64,000 nt of DNA from Annona cherimola (taxonomy: Eukaryota > Streptophyta > Magnoliopsida > Magnoliales > Annonaceae): contig CM059974.1 of assembly GCA_030490835.1 (NCBI GenBank), positions 2,673,501 through 2,737,500 on the forward strand. The letters run 5' to 3'. Within the stretch, counting starts at the first letter, position 1. Each line of letters begins with the position of its first letter. The position numbers and the translations under genes are program-made. The notes under the pieces are model-generated. The model searched no databases, was not told where the DNA came from, and saw only the letters and a list, made by a program, of their open reading frames with translations. This document shows, in pieces, positions 34,023-46,939 of the stretch.

Positions 34023-34046
34023 GGGAGGGAGGGAGGGAGGGAGGGA
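34023..34046 (+). repeat. (GGGA)6, potential G-quadruplex
   Basis: Six consecutive GGGA units. Four or more G3 tracts with one-base loops meet the usual G-quadruplex rule. Lies about 50 bases from CCACGTGT. Confidence 0.8.
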
Positions 34047-35570
34047 CGAGAGCCGTGGAAATTCCCACACTCTTCTTCTGTCTATTCTAACTACGACTTT
34101 TCTTTAATTTTGCTGCTGTGTTTTTGGGTAGGTTTTGAAAACTCTCAACTGAACCATCTCATTCTCATCATCCTGGGGTTGTTGGCAGTTCAGGGAGGTG
34201 TCACAGCTTATGTAGTTGGCCATCTTCATCCGAGTTTGCCAAGTGCCCTAACTGGGTCAGTTTTTTTTTTTTTTTTTTTTTTTAAAAAAAAAATGGTCTA
34301 ACGGGGTGAGGTTTTAAATTTGAATTTTTATACCGAATGTCATCTAAGCTATGCATACTTATGACGTAGGTACCTATCCAAAGACTAAGAATTTTTAGGG
34401 AAAAAAATGATTACTTCATATTTCTGGAGAAATTATCCTACTTATCGCTTTTTAAAACCTATGTAGATGCATGGTTTAGGAAGACTGTAACAAGCATGGT
34501 TACGTGTGAAATATTTATTTATTTTATCATTACATTGGATTATAGTTGACACCACGCTTCCGCCGGCAGTTGATGCCGAGATCAATACTAATTGATATTG
34601 CATATATATTTAAAATTTTTGAAAATAAGTGGGTCTATTTTTTTTTTTTTAATTCGTTACAGGGGGTCTTTTAGGATTAAACCTTATTTAAAATTAATTT
34701 TTATTTGAGAAAATTATTTGTTGACATCTTTGTAGAATAGTTACATCCTTGCTTTCTATTACGGTTTTTTTTTAAAAATCAAATTTCATATTATACTTTA
34801 TCTTGACAATCCAAAAAAATATTTCAAATTCAATGCTTGCATATCTTAATTAAATAGGGTCATGATCAATTAGTTAGGCTTTCTATTATTAATGTGGCTT
34901 TGAAATTAAGTATCGAATAGCCGCGTTCTTTTAGTGTTATATTTATAACTTACCAAAAAGTACATTTACTGTTTTTTCCTCAATGGATTTTCCCCAAACA
35001 GTAGAAGATCATACTTCTAGTACAAATGAGAGACACAAGCGTCTTCTAAATAATGAGAAATAAAAGCTCTTCATCCTCAATTTGAAATTAGTCAACTGGC
35101 ATGAAATCTAGGTGCCATTCAGTTGAGCTATACCCTTGGTGGTAAGAAATTCATTTTTAAATGCATAAATGTCAGCTTACTTAAATGATAGGATCTTGAA
35201 TCCTCCTCTCATGTTGATATCCTATTTCACTGAACAACATTTGAGAAGCAGGAAATGCAGTAAAAAGTGATCAGAAGTAAATTTAAAAATTTTAAGAAAT
35301 TGCGTACATGACTGGATAGGATAGAAGATCTTTGTTAATTAACCTAGTATATGATTAATAATTTTTAGAATAGATGATTGGTGTCATAGTGGATTGATGT
35401 GATTTACAAATGAATGACATAGATCACATCAAACGATGGCCGTTTCTCGTCGTAAGTAATGTAAAAAGCTTTTTTCTCGTGCGTGAAACACTTCAACTAG
35501 TGTAGGTTTGGTAAGGGAGGAAAAAAAAAAGAGAACTAATAGAATCAAAATAAATATTTGCGACTAAGAT

Positions 35571-35690
35571 AGTATAGCTTGGTTGGTAGAGTCTTGACCC
35601 AGACAATTGTAGTTTTGATCTCTTACATACCAGTAGTTTATGAAATATAATTCAGTTATTATATTTAACAGCATTTGTACAGTTAGTAAA
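35571..35690 (+). mobile_element. SINE head-like fragment
   Basis: AGCTTGGTTGGTAGAGTCTTGACC looks like an A box region (given as positions 35577-35600), followed 30 bases later by a weak B-box GTTTTGATCTC. The order is the same as in 22326-22509. No poly(A) end seen. Confidence 0.4.
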
Positions 35691-38329
35691 TAAAGTCTTG
35701 TTCAAATTAAATATGTGCATGGATTGTATTTGTTAATGTATATATCTTCATGTGTAAATTATTAAAAATGTTTAGACCTATTTATACATATATTAGAATA
35801 TAATAATATTTGATAGAGTTATTTATAAAGTTGGAATATGATAAATGTATAAATGTATCAATTTCTTTTAGTATATCATGTACTATTGAAGTACTTCCTA
35901 TATATAGATGTAGATACATAACATTAATTGAAAAGAAATAATAACAATAATTAATATTACAAAATTAACTTTTAATATTTTTCCTCAATTAAAAAAAGAG
36001 TGGTAGATGGAGTCAGAAGAAGTATTATATCTTTTCATGGGCGGAAAAACTAAATTATTTTATCTTTTGGCCAAGCCTTCCACGTTCGTGAATCTTGACC
36101 ACCAACTGTGCTGTTTAAAGTTGCTCTCAAAAGTCGTTTGCTTTCTTTTGCATTCGAATAAATAAATTGTGAAATAGAAGGAGAAGGATGCTAAGTTTAG
36201 TTGGGCCACATACGAGATGTTTCTAAATGTATTGTGAAAAAAGAAAATGGGTTTTTTTTTAATTAAAAGATTTTAAATTAATCTATAAAGGAATTAATAT
36301 ATTAATTAAAGGGTGGATGATATATAATGGAGACCCATCTCTTCAATTGCAACACATTACATCACGGAGCAGGGGTAGGGAACCCAATCGCCATGTTAAT
36401 TTATCTCAGGTGGGGGGCAAAGAAAAAGGGCGAAATGTTCAATCATTCCACAATCATGCATGTAGATTGAGTTAGTGGCCCACACGGATTTGCAGAGGGC
36501 TTTGGTTGGGTGTCTGCCCTTTTCCTTGTCTAATGAATGGCCTCCAATGACTAGATTGAATGACTCTGTTGAATTCCCAAACACTCCATTGCTTTAACCT
36601 AACCAATTGCACGTGCTGATCATCATCCCGGAACACTCCATCCCCAACCTTCCATATCTCCTACTAATATCTATTCTTATAGCTCATGGCACATCCACTC
36701 CCCCAAAATCATATAAGTTCTGCGATTAATTAATGTTGCCAAGTGGGACCTCCAATCATAGTCTTTAATTTCTTTTCCACTTGGGCTAATTAATCCTGAG
36801 TCTAAATTAGATTTATTTAGGATCCCTTAATTAGAGTGTGCACGGTGTAACTTCGACAATTTTTTATTTCTATTGTTACAATATTTATGTTTTTTTAATA
36901 ATCATAATTTATGCTCAACTTACTTTACACTTTTTCACTTTTACCTCAGCAATGGAGAAGACTAATGCTTCTTAGATGACGGACACTGCTTCCAGCAAGG
37001 ATTAAAACCTCGAACAACTGACACCAAGGCAGGTATTAGTACCAACCCCGCGTTGGTGTAACTTTGGCAAGTGATACACTGCCCATCATATGTGAAAAGT
37101 AATAATTACTACCGTTGATTTAAAACTATAGTATGTGTTGAAAAATTGAAATAATAAAACAAGCAAGTTATTGGTAGCTCTCATTCTCATAAGAGAGAAG
37201 GATAATAATAAAAGTAAAAAACCCAGGCCGAGACCAATAAAAGATGTCATTTGCCATAGCTCACGTTCCCTTAAGTTCTATTAATCTCTTCAATTAGCCC
37301 ATGTTGACATTACATTAGCATTAAAGTCGAAATGGATCTTCGGAGAATTAGAATTAAGAATTCGACGTCCCTCGTGAAAGCATTAAGCATTTAGATCAGA
37401 ACGGTGTTTTTATCCCAAAAAAAAAACTTGATTAAGGTAAACAAATTGAAATTTACACTTCTAATTAGGGAGCCAAATATTTCTGAACACAAAAGATTTT
37501 TAATGGGCCAAAAACTCCTACGTGGGCCTCCTTTTTATCAACTAAGGCTCATTGCGTCCAGCCGATGGTCTACGGGCTTTAGAGCCTGTTATCGGTTTGG
37601 GCCTAAAAGTTTGTCGCAGCTTTTGTTTTTTTTGATAAGAAGATTTGTCCCAACTTGAAGCCTTGACCATTCATCATTTTCAATATTGTCCGTCCATTCT
37701 TGACCCGATCCAAAGCTTCCAAACTGAAAATGTGAATTTTTAAATATTTACATAGAAAAATAGGAGCTGCTAAGATTTTGAAATTGATTTTATATCAACT
37801 GAATTCCCTAATTTGAGTTTTCTTAAGTAGGTCAAACCATTAGACATATATATATATATATGTAATTGTTAATTAATTGAATTGAGAATTTAAGTATATG
37901 ATTCGCATCAAATTGATTTTTTTTATCGGAATCATAGCTGCATGTGGGCTAAAGATACTGCTTAAGTACTAATGAAACAAACTATTTTGGATCTCTTTGG
38001 TTGGTCTACAGGGTGTAGAGTGGAATGGAGAGTGCCTTATAAAAGGGCCAAAATGGCATGACGAATATGAAAATTATAATAAATTTTTATTGGAAAAATA
38101 AAAATATTTTTAAAAATCAAAATTATTTAAAAGCAAGAAGAATACTTGAGTTTTTTTTTTTTTTTTTTATAAAAAAAAGAATTGTAAGCTGGCAAAGAAT
38201 CGCTGGCAATGTCCCGATCGGTGGGAAGGGCCCAATCTGAGATAAGACGTTGGGACTCGTTCCATAATGTTGGGGAATCAAGTGGGCTGAACTTTTGATC
38301 TCTCCAGTGCAATGAAAGGGCCACAGATA

Positions 38330-38357
38330 ATTCTACCAGGAAAAAAAAAAAAAAAAA
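38330..38357 (+). mobile_element. 28-bp poly(A) micro-insertion with 11-bp TSD
   Basis: ATTCTACCAGG plus 17 A is flanked by perfect direct repeats GGCCACAGATA at 38319-38329 and 38358-38368. It is best explained as an extremely 5'-truncated retroposon tail. Confidence 0.7.
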
Positions 38358-38662
38358 GGCCACAGATACGAGGGTAGCATGATTATAAAAAGTGAACACT
38401 TCAAAACTCCCTTATTAGGCTTATTTTTATTGTTATGTGAAAATTAACTTTAATCATCGATCTAATCGTATTATTTATGTAGAAATAAAAAGATTCCCCT
38501 AATCAAAGATAGTGGCATCTTTCTTCCCATAGTTTCCCTAGGAGTGTCCATCAATTTGGATGTTCAGAAATATGATGTTAGGAAAAATTAAAATATTGGC
38601 ATAAAATCTTATTAGAAAATTGCGAGAATGTCTCATGATCTGATTATAATATCAGTTGAGAT

Positions 38663-40430
38663 CAATGTTATTAAAACCGGACCGGACCGGCCGGTTCAAC
38701 CGGTCCCAAGTCCGGTTCGAATCACCACGGTTCGGTTCAAAAGCAAAAAACTGCCCGAACCGGTAAACCGGCGGTCGAACCGTAGTGACCGGTTCAACCG
38801 GGTTCGACCGGTCGGAAAATAAACAAATAATAAATATATATATTAAAAAAAAAAACGGACGGAAGATCGAATCGATCGATCAGCCGACGCCCGAATCCCC
38901 GATTTCTTCCCCTTGCTTGGAAACCCTAGTCGACGCCCTCTTTCTTCCTCATCGCCGTCCGCTGCACTCGCTGCCATCCGGGCGCCTCATCAGTCGTCAT
39001 CTTCATCGTCGTTCGCGTCCGTGCCATCGTCTTCGTCGCCGTTCACATCCGCAGAGCTGTTGCTGCCTCGCCCGTGCCATCGTCTTCGTCGCCGTTCGCC
39101 GGGCGCTGGACAAGCTGTCACTGCCTCGCCGGGCGCTGGACGTGCTGCCGCCAGCACTGTCCGCTTACTCCACCGTCGTCGTCGACTTGTCAGGCACGCA
39201 CTGCCGGCCGCCGTCTCTGCCTCTGGTTGCTCCGATCGCCGTCTCCCTGTCGCCGTCTCTCCGGTCAGCAGCGAAATTGCAACGCAGCATATTCGATTTC
39301 GAATTTCATTATTTCAAATTTTCAATGCTTTAATATTCATTTAATAAATTTTAACATATTTAGTATTATGTAATCTGTATAGTTAAAATATAGTATAAAT
39401 TTAAGAAGAAAATTTAAGAAGGTAAATTCATTTTGATTTTTCTTATTTAAGAAGAAAATTTATCATTTTATATTTTTTTGTAATGAATTTGAAGTTAATA
39501 ATTATAAAGTGATCAAAAATAAATTGCAAATATTTGTTGAGAGGATAAATGTAAAGTGTTAATCTGAATTTCAACTCAGAACTCAATTTAAGACTGATTT
39601 TTACTAAAAGGTTTAGAATTTAGATTTTACAAATAGAATTAGAATTACGGTTTAACTTTTATAAATAAATTTAGGGTTAGAACTTAGAATTGAAATAATC
39701 TAGAGTTTCATAAGTCCAAATTGTAGTCATACTTGATTTGATTTTTTTATTAGTATACTTGGGATATTTGAGTTGTAAGATAAAAGAAATAAAGAAAATT
39801 TTAAAAGTTTTTTCAAATAGAAAATATATCATATTTCTATTTTCTACACACCTTTTTATACAGGTGTCCTATTTTCTAATTATTTTTACTTATTCTTTAT
39901 GATGGGAATGTTGATTGAATGAAAATTTGGAATGAAAGTGTATCAAGAAGGTAAATAAAATATATTGAAATTAAGAAAAGTCGTATTAAAAATGAAAAAT
40001 AAGATGTTATTTTTCGAAAATGAAAAAAGGTCAAATGATGAAATGACATGATAAATATGAATAGTTGATTATAAGAAATATACTTCTAAATTCTAAATTA
40101 CCGAGATAAAGAGGAAGAATTCAAGAACCAACAACCAAGCAACAACGGTCGTAGCTTATTATAAGTTTAAGTCTTTCAGGTCAGTTAATGTACTTAATTT
40201 TTTAAAACTCGCTATTAATTTTTTCTTGCATGTTTTGTTCTTATATTGTGGTCCTTAAAATTCAACATATATATTTAGGATTTATAAAAACATAAGTTTA
40301 TCAATATATTTATTTAAAATTTAAAAAAATTTAATATTTATGATGTCATAAATATGTCATGCTGACGTCACCGGTTCGAACCGGTTCGAACCAGACCAGT
40401 TCCTTTACCGGTTCGGTTCTGACAACATTG
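38663..40430. mobile_element. hAT-like non-autonomous element, 1768 bp, with GC-rich insert
   Basis: Perfect 8-bp TSD GTTGAGAT (38655-38662 and 40431-40438). TIR: CAATGTTATTAAAACCGGAC at the left, and the inverse CAATGTTGTCAGAACCGAAC at the right. Subterminal regions are packed with CCGGTTCGAACCGG-type words. Inside, 38880-39290 is strongly GC-rich, unlike the AT-rich rest, with CGTGCCATCGTCTTCGTCGC twice and CGCCGGGCGCTGGAC twice. Frames there are Ser/Ala/Arg-rich with no recognisable domain and no transposase. It is either the 5' leader of a deleted autonomous element or a captured gene fragment. Confidence 0.85.
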
Positions 40431-40438
40431 GTTGAGAT

Positions 40439-41431
40439 AATGTAATATATAATACCAATCAAAAAACATTTTGATTAGTTGACTAGACTAGAGAAAAAAA
40501 AATTCGCATGTTTTACACCGCTTTTGTTGTGACGTAATATTTTAGCCGGTTAACTTTTACTTTTTCTACATAATTTTATATAATTATTATTATCTAATTC
40601 TATTTTTACTTTCAGTGCCTTATCTGGGGCTTGTTCAAGACTTAGATTAGAGGAAGCATGGGATAGAAAAAGTATTTTTGTGTATTGAAAATTAAAAAAT
40701 AGCAGAAAAGTATTTTTTTCAAAAATGAAAAATTTCATTGGAGTCCTCTTGTCCAAATTTTGAACCGAGTCATCTAACGAACCCAACTAGAGAGATCATC
40801 AATGATTCTATAAAATCATAGCCCACCAGAATGAACCTAGCCTATTATCATCTATCCGGCTACAACTTTGGTGATCATCCCAAGAAAAATAATAAAATAA
40901 TAATAAGAACAACAAAGCGGGCATTCGAGTTACCAATCATTTGAGACTGAATATCGACCAATAAAATTGAAATCATCTGACTGCAAATAGGTTTCTCCTG
41001 CTTTCGACCTAACATCCACGTGCGGTCCACAAGCTGCTATGATTCCCCAATGACCAGGGTTTTGTGGGACCCAACCACCCCAGTGAGTGAATCTATGTAT
41101 TTCATTTCATACCCAACAACCAAACAAATTAATTAACATGGAATTTTTTTTAAAAAAAAAAAAAGAAAAGGAAAGAAAGAAAGGGGAGAGACTCCGAGAG
41201 AAGCAATACCTACCACTCTTTTTGAGGAGAGGAAAATATCATGCCTAGGGCTTGTTCTGGCTTCCTTTTCGATCATTGTTGGAAGAATAACGCCTTTATT
41301 CCGAGAATCTCAACCACAGCCATTGATTTTTGGGCTCTGAATCATGGTGAAAGAGAACCCATCATGTGTTGGAGTGGGAACTCGGAAACTCCCTTCGTTC
41401 CTACACCCACTATCTCACCGCATACTTGCAT
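40439..41431. other. Intergenic, nothing recognised
   Basis: Short frames near 40550-40790 and 41240-41490 do not resemble known proteins. A-rich stretch at 41152-41164. Confidence 0.45.
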
Positions 41432-41658
41432 ATTATTATTATTTTTATTAATATTATATACTGTGACATTGGATATTACAATTTAGACACTCCCACAACT
41501 CTCATCACAATAGAATGACATCTTGTCCAAATACTCACACTCCTGTAAATATACCGTTATTACTAGGGGACATTTACCTAATTTCGACAGGGTTTGAACC
41601 GGAGTGGGCACCATCTGTGCCACAACGGGTTACCACTAGAGCACTGCCCTGGTGGCTG
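41432..41658 (-). mobile_element. tRNA-type SINE, minus orientation
   Basis: On the minus strand a clear A-box CTCTAGTGGTAACCCG is followed about 30 bases later by a B-box CCGGTTCAAACCC, then a body ending TTGTAATATCCAATGTCACA and an imperfect A-rich tail. The tail motif matches 23911-24219. Confidence 0.7.
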
Positions 41659-44318
41659 CATATCAATTTTATATATTAACCATAAAGGTTGCATTTGATT
41701 AGCAAATAAACTCCAGGCATCAAGTAAAAGGGTGTGACCACTATTCCAATATGGGGTCCATTGCGATGACTCGTGTACACTAGTGAGCAACCCATGGTTG
41801 ACCTAACCCAACCCACTGGTCGCGTGGATTAATCGGCTATCGCATCAGTGTAGTTTGTTTACATGAATGGGCTGGTCATAAGATTGAGATTAACATCAAC
41901 TAGATAATTTACCATCTATTACCGAAAAATTCATATAACCTGTTTATAAACTATAAAAAAGAGTTGAAGAGTTGTTGATAATGATTTTATAAGTTATGCA
42001 TGGTTATTGACAACAAAGATAACATTTTAATTAATAATAAATATAAGGATTACTTGATATTTTAAATTCAAGTAATTTTTAGCATGATAAGTCTTAATCA
42101 ATTCTTTATTTATGATTACAGTTTAAGTGATTTCTTATTTTAATTTTTTATGCTTAACCTATTAGCAATCAGCTTTGTAAACCTAATCAATTTGTAATCT
42201 AATTTTTTTATATTGCATAAATAACTCAGATTAATTAGGTTGAAATTTTTTAAATGGGGACATATAGATGTATAAACAGGACCATGTTATAGCGGCTAGT
42301 AGGAAGAATATAGGTCAAGAACAAGGTAAATAACTTTATTGTTACACATCGGGTGATGTCAAGTTTTGCCAATTTCTCGTTATCAAAAAAAAAGTTTTGT
42401 TAATTTCTAGTTTGAAAATTTGTTTTCGTTTTGGATGTGAATAATATATTTTTTTTCTTGAAAATTGGACATCACATGTCAAACTTTGTTCATAGTAGAT
42501 GTAAAATATAACTAAAATGTGGTGGATGGTGTAGTTTACAAGTATGATGTTAAGAAAAGGTGGAAACATGGGCTACCATATTCCATAGGTAGGGTGTAAA
42601 TAAAGGGGCATGGAATGTTATGGGTAGTAAGGCAAATACAACCAAAGAATCTTGGCAAAGTAGAGCAGTGGGTGACACCCAATCGTGCAAAGAATCTTGG
42701 CCACACATCATGATAAATTCCTTATCGAGCTCAATGTGAGTTGAAATAATAATTCCATCTCCACCGGCCAACAAGAACAATCAAGACCCGCATATGATAG
42801 CTACCACTGGCCTAAGAAGGAAGGGTTCATAAAATTTAGAGTGAAGAACAAGTCATGGATATATGTTGGGTTTTATTTTTAAGTCATTTAATTCATGGGT
42901 CTTGACAATTTCCAAGTACTGAGGTTGTACTATCTTGGGGAGTAAAAACTAGAGTATTAACCGCATAAGATCTAAATGTCATCAACAGTAAACAAATAGC
43001 TTGGATTGCATCAGACTTAATTAATTAAGTCCAATATGTAGCTTTTTGATCTAGAACCGTGCTATTGTTGTTCTATGAACTTGCTAAGTATACCCACTTA
43101 ATTTGATCAATATTGCAGTCATATTCTTTACTTTATAAAATTGCAAAATATAGCAACACATTTTAACATAAAATATAAATATGGCTATATTCTACTAAAA
43201 AAAATTTTAAATCTCCAAATTGCATATATGTCCATACAAGTGATATATGGCTAAGTTGCTATCTATGTTGGTCATAAGACTATAAGATCACGTAGGTAAG
43301 TCTTACTTATACTATGTATACAAAAGAAGTCTTAGTTATACTGATTTACGAGGAATCTTAACTTTAATACAAGTGTTATCAATGTAAGTATTATTATTAT
43401 TATTATTTAATTGTATTATCTCTTTGAATGACCAAGTAATCAACAGAGGATAATTCTAGAGAAAGGTAAATAAGACAAGTGTCTTTAACCAACTTCAAAC
43501 ACCAAATCTCTTGTTACACATACTCACATTAACCACTTAGTCATTTAAGTGGCAATGATGTAACCATTTTATCATTATTTACTTTTCAATTTATGTCACT
43601 TTTCTATTAGTGACATGAGATCTTTCTTTCTTTTCTTTTTAAATTTTTCCCCCATTTTTTCACAATAGTTCCTTCTAACAACTAAGGTAGTCTCATTTAC
43701 ATGTATTCTCCACCAATGTTGGCATACCTTAATTACCGGTATAGCCTAAGGCTCTAGGTTTTTTTCCTCTTTATATGTTTAGCTAGCAATAAAGATGTCA
43801 TCCTCATAGAATAAATATTATTCAAGAGTTAATAATTAATATGCCTCTTATATATAAGTAGATATTTATAAATACTTTTGAAAATCTTCATCTAATATTG
43901 ATACATGATTTTCCAACAATATTCAAATATTATTAATGCAAATAAATTTAAATAGCTTTTATGTTTTATATGTATATATATGTATGTATGTGTCCTTAAT
44001 TAGTCAGCGCATTCATGTAAGAATTTAATCAAATTGATTTGAAGTTCTCTAGTTAATTAAATAATGTTGAACATGGTAATTTAATCAACTTGTTTGATTT
44101 TTGTTGCGGAAGCTTTAATATAAATCGAGGTCACAATTGTAAGTGAATATGAACAAGTCATCCACAAAAGGCGCACAAAATTTCTACGTACTCCACAATT
44201 TTTTGTATAATAAGGATTCATATGAGCTTTGATAACATGAACTGATCAGTCAAACTAATTTATTCACATGATCAAAACACAACCTACAACTGAAGCACTA
44301 ATTCTCTCAGACCAATTA
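41659..44318. other. Intergenic, no gene recognised
   Basis: AT-rich; a short direct repeat AAAGAATCTTGGC occurs at about 42643 and 42690. (TAT)n at 43390-43405. No supported gene or element. Confidence 0.45.
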
Positions 44319-44334
44319 TTAATTCACTTGCATG

Positions 44335-44586
44335 TTTTTTTTTTATTGGTATATTTTTACATTCATCTCAACACATATTACACTGAAGTTTAGAGACATT
44401 CTTACAAATCTGGAGACACTCAGCTCCTCCAAAGAAATCCGGAGACACACAGCTCTGCCAAAGAATAAGGAAGATACAACTTCCAACAACCGAACAGGAG
44501 ACCACAGCTCCTACTAACTTCCACAGCTCCTACCAACATCTGGCCGAAATCCTGTACGCGGGATTCGAACCGCACACCGCATCATT
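44335..44586 (-). mobile_element. Full-length-like SINE with TSD, minus orientation
   Basis: Flanked by TTAATTCACTTGCATG (44319-44334) and AATTAATTTACTTGCATG (44587-44604). On the minus strand a perfect B-box GCGGTTCGAATCCCG lies near the 5' end, and the 3' end is TGTAATATGTGTTGAGATG...ATATACCAATA plus A tail. It aligns throughout with 9419-9670. Confidence 0.8.
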
Positions 44587-44604
44587 AATTAATTTACTTG
44601 CATG

Positions 44605-45009
44605 TTAAGACACCTGAAAACTAACAATTTCATCAATTCATCACCTGTAAAGACCTTAAAAGATGAGATTTCGTGAAATTTTTTTTTCCAAGACTGATTC
44701 CAGTAGATAATACATCATCTTTCTTGCCTGAGAAAAACCAAATTGAGCATTAGAAATGCAAATCTTGTCCCCTTGCAAGAAGAAGAGGACAACAGTGGTA
44801 ACTGTCCAAAGCAACCAAGTGATCCTCGTCTACATAAAAGATACGATGAGTTCTTGAAATATATTGCTTCTATCAAATCTTTTTTCTATGTAATTTTTTC
44901 TATTTTTAAAATCTTGATGGTTGATGGAAAATTTTTTCTATTCATTATGTTTAACATCATTTCTAATATTCTTGAAACTCTTTTTTTTTTTTTAAATTTC
45001 ATTGTATAT
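44605..45009. other. Intergenic, nothing firm
   Basis: A plus-strand frame at 44743 reads LQEEEDNSGNCPKQPSDPRL, protein-like in composition, but it soon becomes low-complexity and no family is recognised. Confidence 0.35.
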
Positions 45010-45370
45010 AAGTCTCATTTATAAAAGCATGAAATCAACGTAATAAAATGGTTCAATATTAAAATATCAACTTTAAGGTGATTTTTTCAACATCTAAACT
45101 ATCTAAAATATTAATAATATGTGGACAAATAATTCTATAAAGTATTGTTATATTTTAATACATATATGAATGGATCTAAGTATTTATCCTAATTTACACA
45201 TGAATATACCTATTTTTGAGCAAATGTGACCTATGCACATATTGAATTTGAATAAAATTTGATCTTCTAGCTAAACAAATGATGTTAATACAATGAATTG
45301 ATTGAATTTTTTTATTAAATATCAAAATTTCAAAAATAGAAGAGGTTACATGAAATCGTCTCTTTCTCTC
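45010..45370 (+). repeat. Diverged repeat related to 2382-2650
   Basis: Shares ATCAACGTAATAAAATGG, ATCTAAACTATCTAAAATAT, TATTTTAATACATATATGAATGG and GCACATATTGAATTTGAAT with the other copies, in order. Confidence 0.55.
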
Positions 45371-45385
45371 TCTATATATATAGAA

Positions 45386-45690
45386 AATATTACAGCGTGG
45401 GCCCCTCATGATCATGAATGGGAAATCCACCCAACCTATTGTACTTAGAATTGTTCACTTTATTAGCATACCAATTTTCATCCAAATCTAACATGTACAT
45501 GGTTCTCATCTTAAAATGGTGTAAAATCAACGTAATAAAATAATTTAATGTAAAGATCCAGTTTAAAGTGGTATTTTCAATATCCAAACCGTCTAAAGTT
45601 TAATTTTTATATAGATAAATGATTCTATAAAGTTTTATTACATGTATTATATAATACATGTGGGCCCATTTTGCAGCGGACTGTACGTGC
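45386..45690. mobile_element. GGGCCCA MITE family copy
   Basis: Left ACAGCGTGGGCCCCTCATGATCATG and right ATGTGGGCCCATTTTGCAGCGGACTGT are partial inverted termini (positions about 45391-45417 and 45656-45686). The interior ACCAATTTTCATCCAAATC ... ATCAACGTAATAAAAT matches the 6431 copy. TA repeats lie on both sides (45372-45382 and about 45704-45722). Confidence 0.7.
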
Positions 45691-45699
45691 AAACGTGAA

Positions 45700-46939
45700 T
45701 GATTATATATGTATATATATAACGACATTAGTCCCATCTAACTTCCATGCAACTCTGCATTAGTGGTCGTAAGAATTTTCTTTTTTAAAGGAAAGCGTAA
45801 GCATGAGCCATGTGCCGTGGCATTCATATCTATTATTTCCGGTGCATTTTGTTTACAGGGAAGTAAGTGTAATGATCACCAAATGAGTCTCTCAAGATTG
45901 CAATTGAGGCCAGTCGGCAATTGGCGGTGGTGAGAAATTATTACTCTGAGATAAAATGAATTTCGATGGAAGCTTTCAAGAAAGTAAATAAAAAAATAGC
46001 ACTTTCAATTTTTAATGCAAAGCGATGACAAATAATTAAAATATAAGTAATGATAAAAAGTAAAGTTTTAATTATAGTACTTTAGACAAAGTGCATGAGA
46101 TTTTATTTTTTTTCTTTTTGGGTAGTCGAAACCCATCAATTGTGCAGACCCAGCTGTCTTTTAGCTGTGGCTAAAATCTATATTAAGAATCAAAACATTT
46201 GATGGAATTAAGCATAGTGGGTAGTTGGGGTGCTAAAATTTTCATGATGAGAAGAATTTTGAGTCATCTAAATGGAAGCTTTCGAGGGAACAAAAACGGA
46301 ACTTTCAATCACTTCCATTGTCCTGCTAACTAGCCAATGCCTCTTTTGAGTCAAAACGTTTTGATTAGGAGGATTGAAAAGCATTTAGTAGATAGTCGGC
46401 TACTCAGTTCAATCGCATGCAAAATGCTTGAAAAAAGGGAACAATCATACACGACCCTCCGTTTTGGAAAATTTACCTATTTTTAAGAAATGCATTCTAA
46501 CAGTTGTTGGGCATAACTCAAATACTCAATTAATTTGTTTATTCGATTTAATTGTGCAAGTAACACTATTTTTCAGAATTTGCAATTATGCCCACTATTT
46601 GCAAAAAAAAAAAAAAAAAACCCTATGACATATTTATTCAACAGGAACATATATATATATGTATAGACTGAAAATAGTATAGAAGACAAATCTGAGAAAT
46701 GTTGTTTAGACAAGGTGACAGCGCATATAATAGCGAATGAACTTGTTTTCGTTCGGAATTCAGAATAAGTAAAAAAGTTCAAAATTGAGGGTTATTTGCA
46801 AAATAAAAAGTAGTGGCTCACAAAATGCGAAAAATATAAAAAAACTTGTAGTCCATTTGATCCCTAATTAGTCTATCCTACATAATTTATAAATTAATTC
46901 CACCCCTCATAAGCAAATATGATTAACTAGTTAAATATG
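45700..46939. other. Intergenic, nothing recognised
   Basis: AT-rich. A18 run at 46602-46619 and a (TA)n at 46650-46660. Confidence 0.45.

Larger units (their letters stand above)
33861..38318. other. Long intergenic stretch, no gene recognised
   Basis: A mixed-composition patch at 33880-34110 contains CCACGTGT and the GGGA repeat and could be promoter-like, but no gene follows that I recognise. A T24/A10 junction lies at 34260-34293. Elsewhere AT-rich, with a (TA)n at 37846-37862. Confidence 0.4.

Noticed and set aside
38785..39373. Three overlapping frames of 99-182 codons inside the hAT-like element
   Set aside because: Ser/Arg/Pro-rich alternatives in all three frames of a GC-rich block; no domain, so no CDS called.
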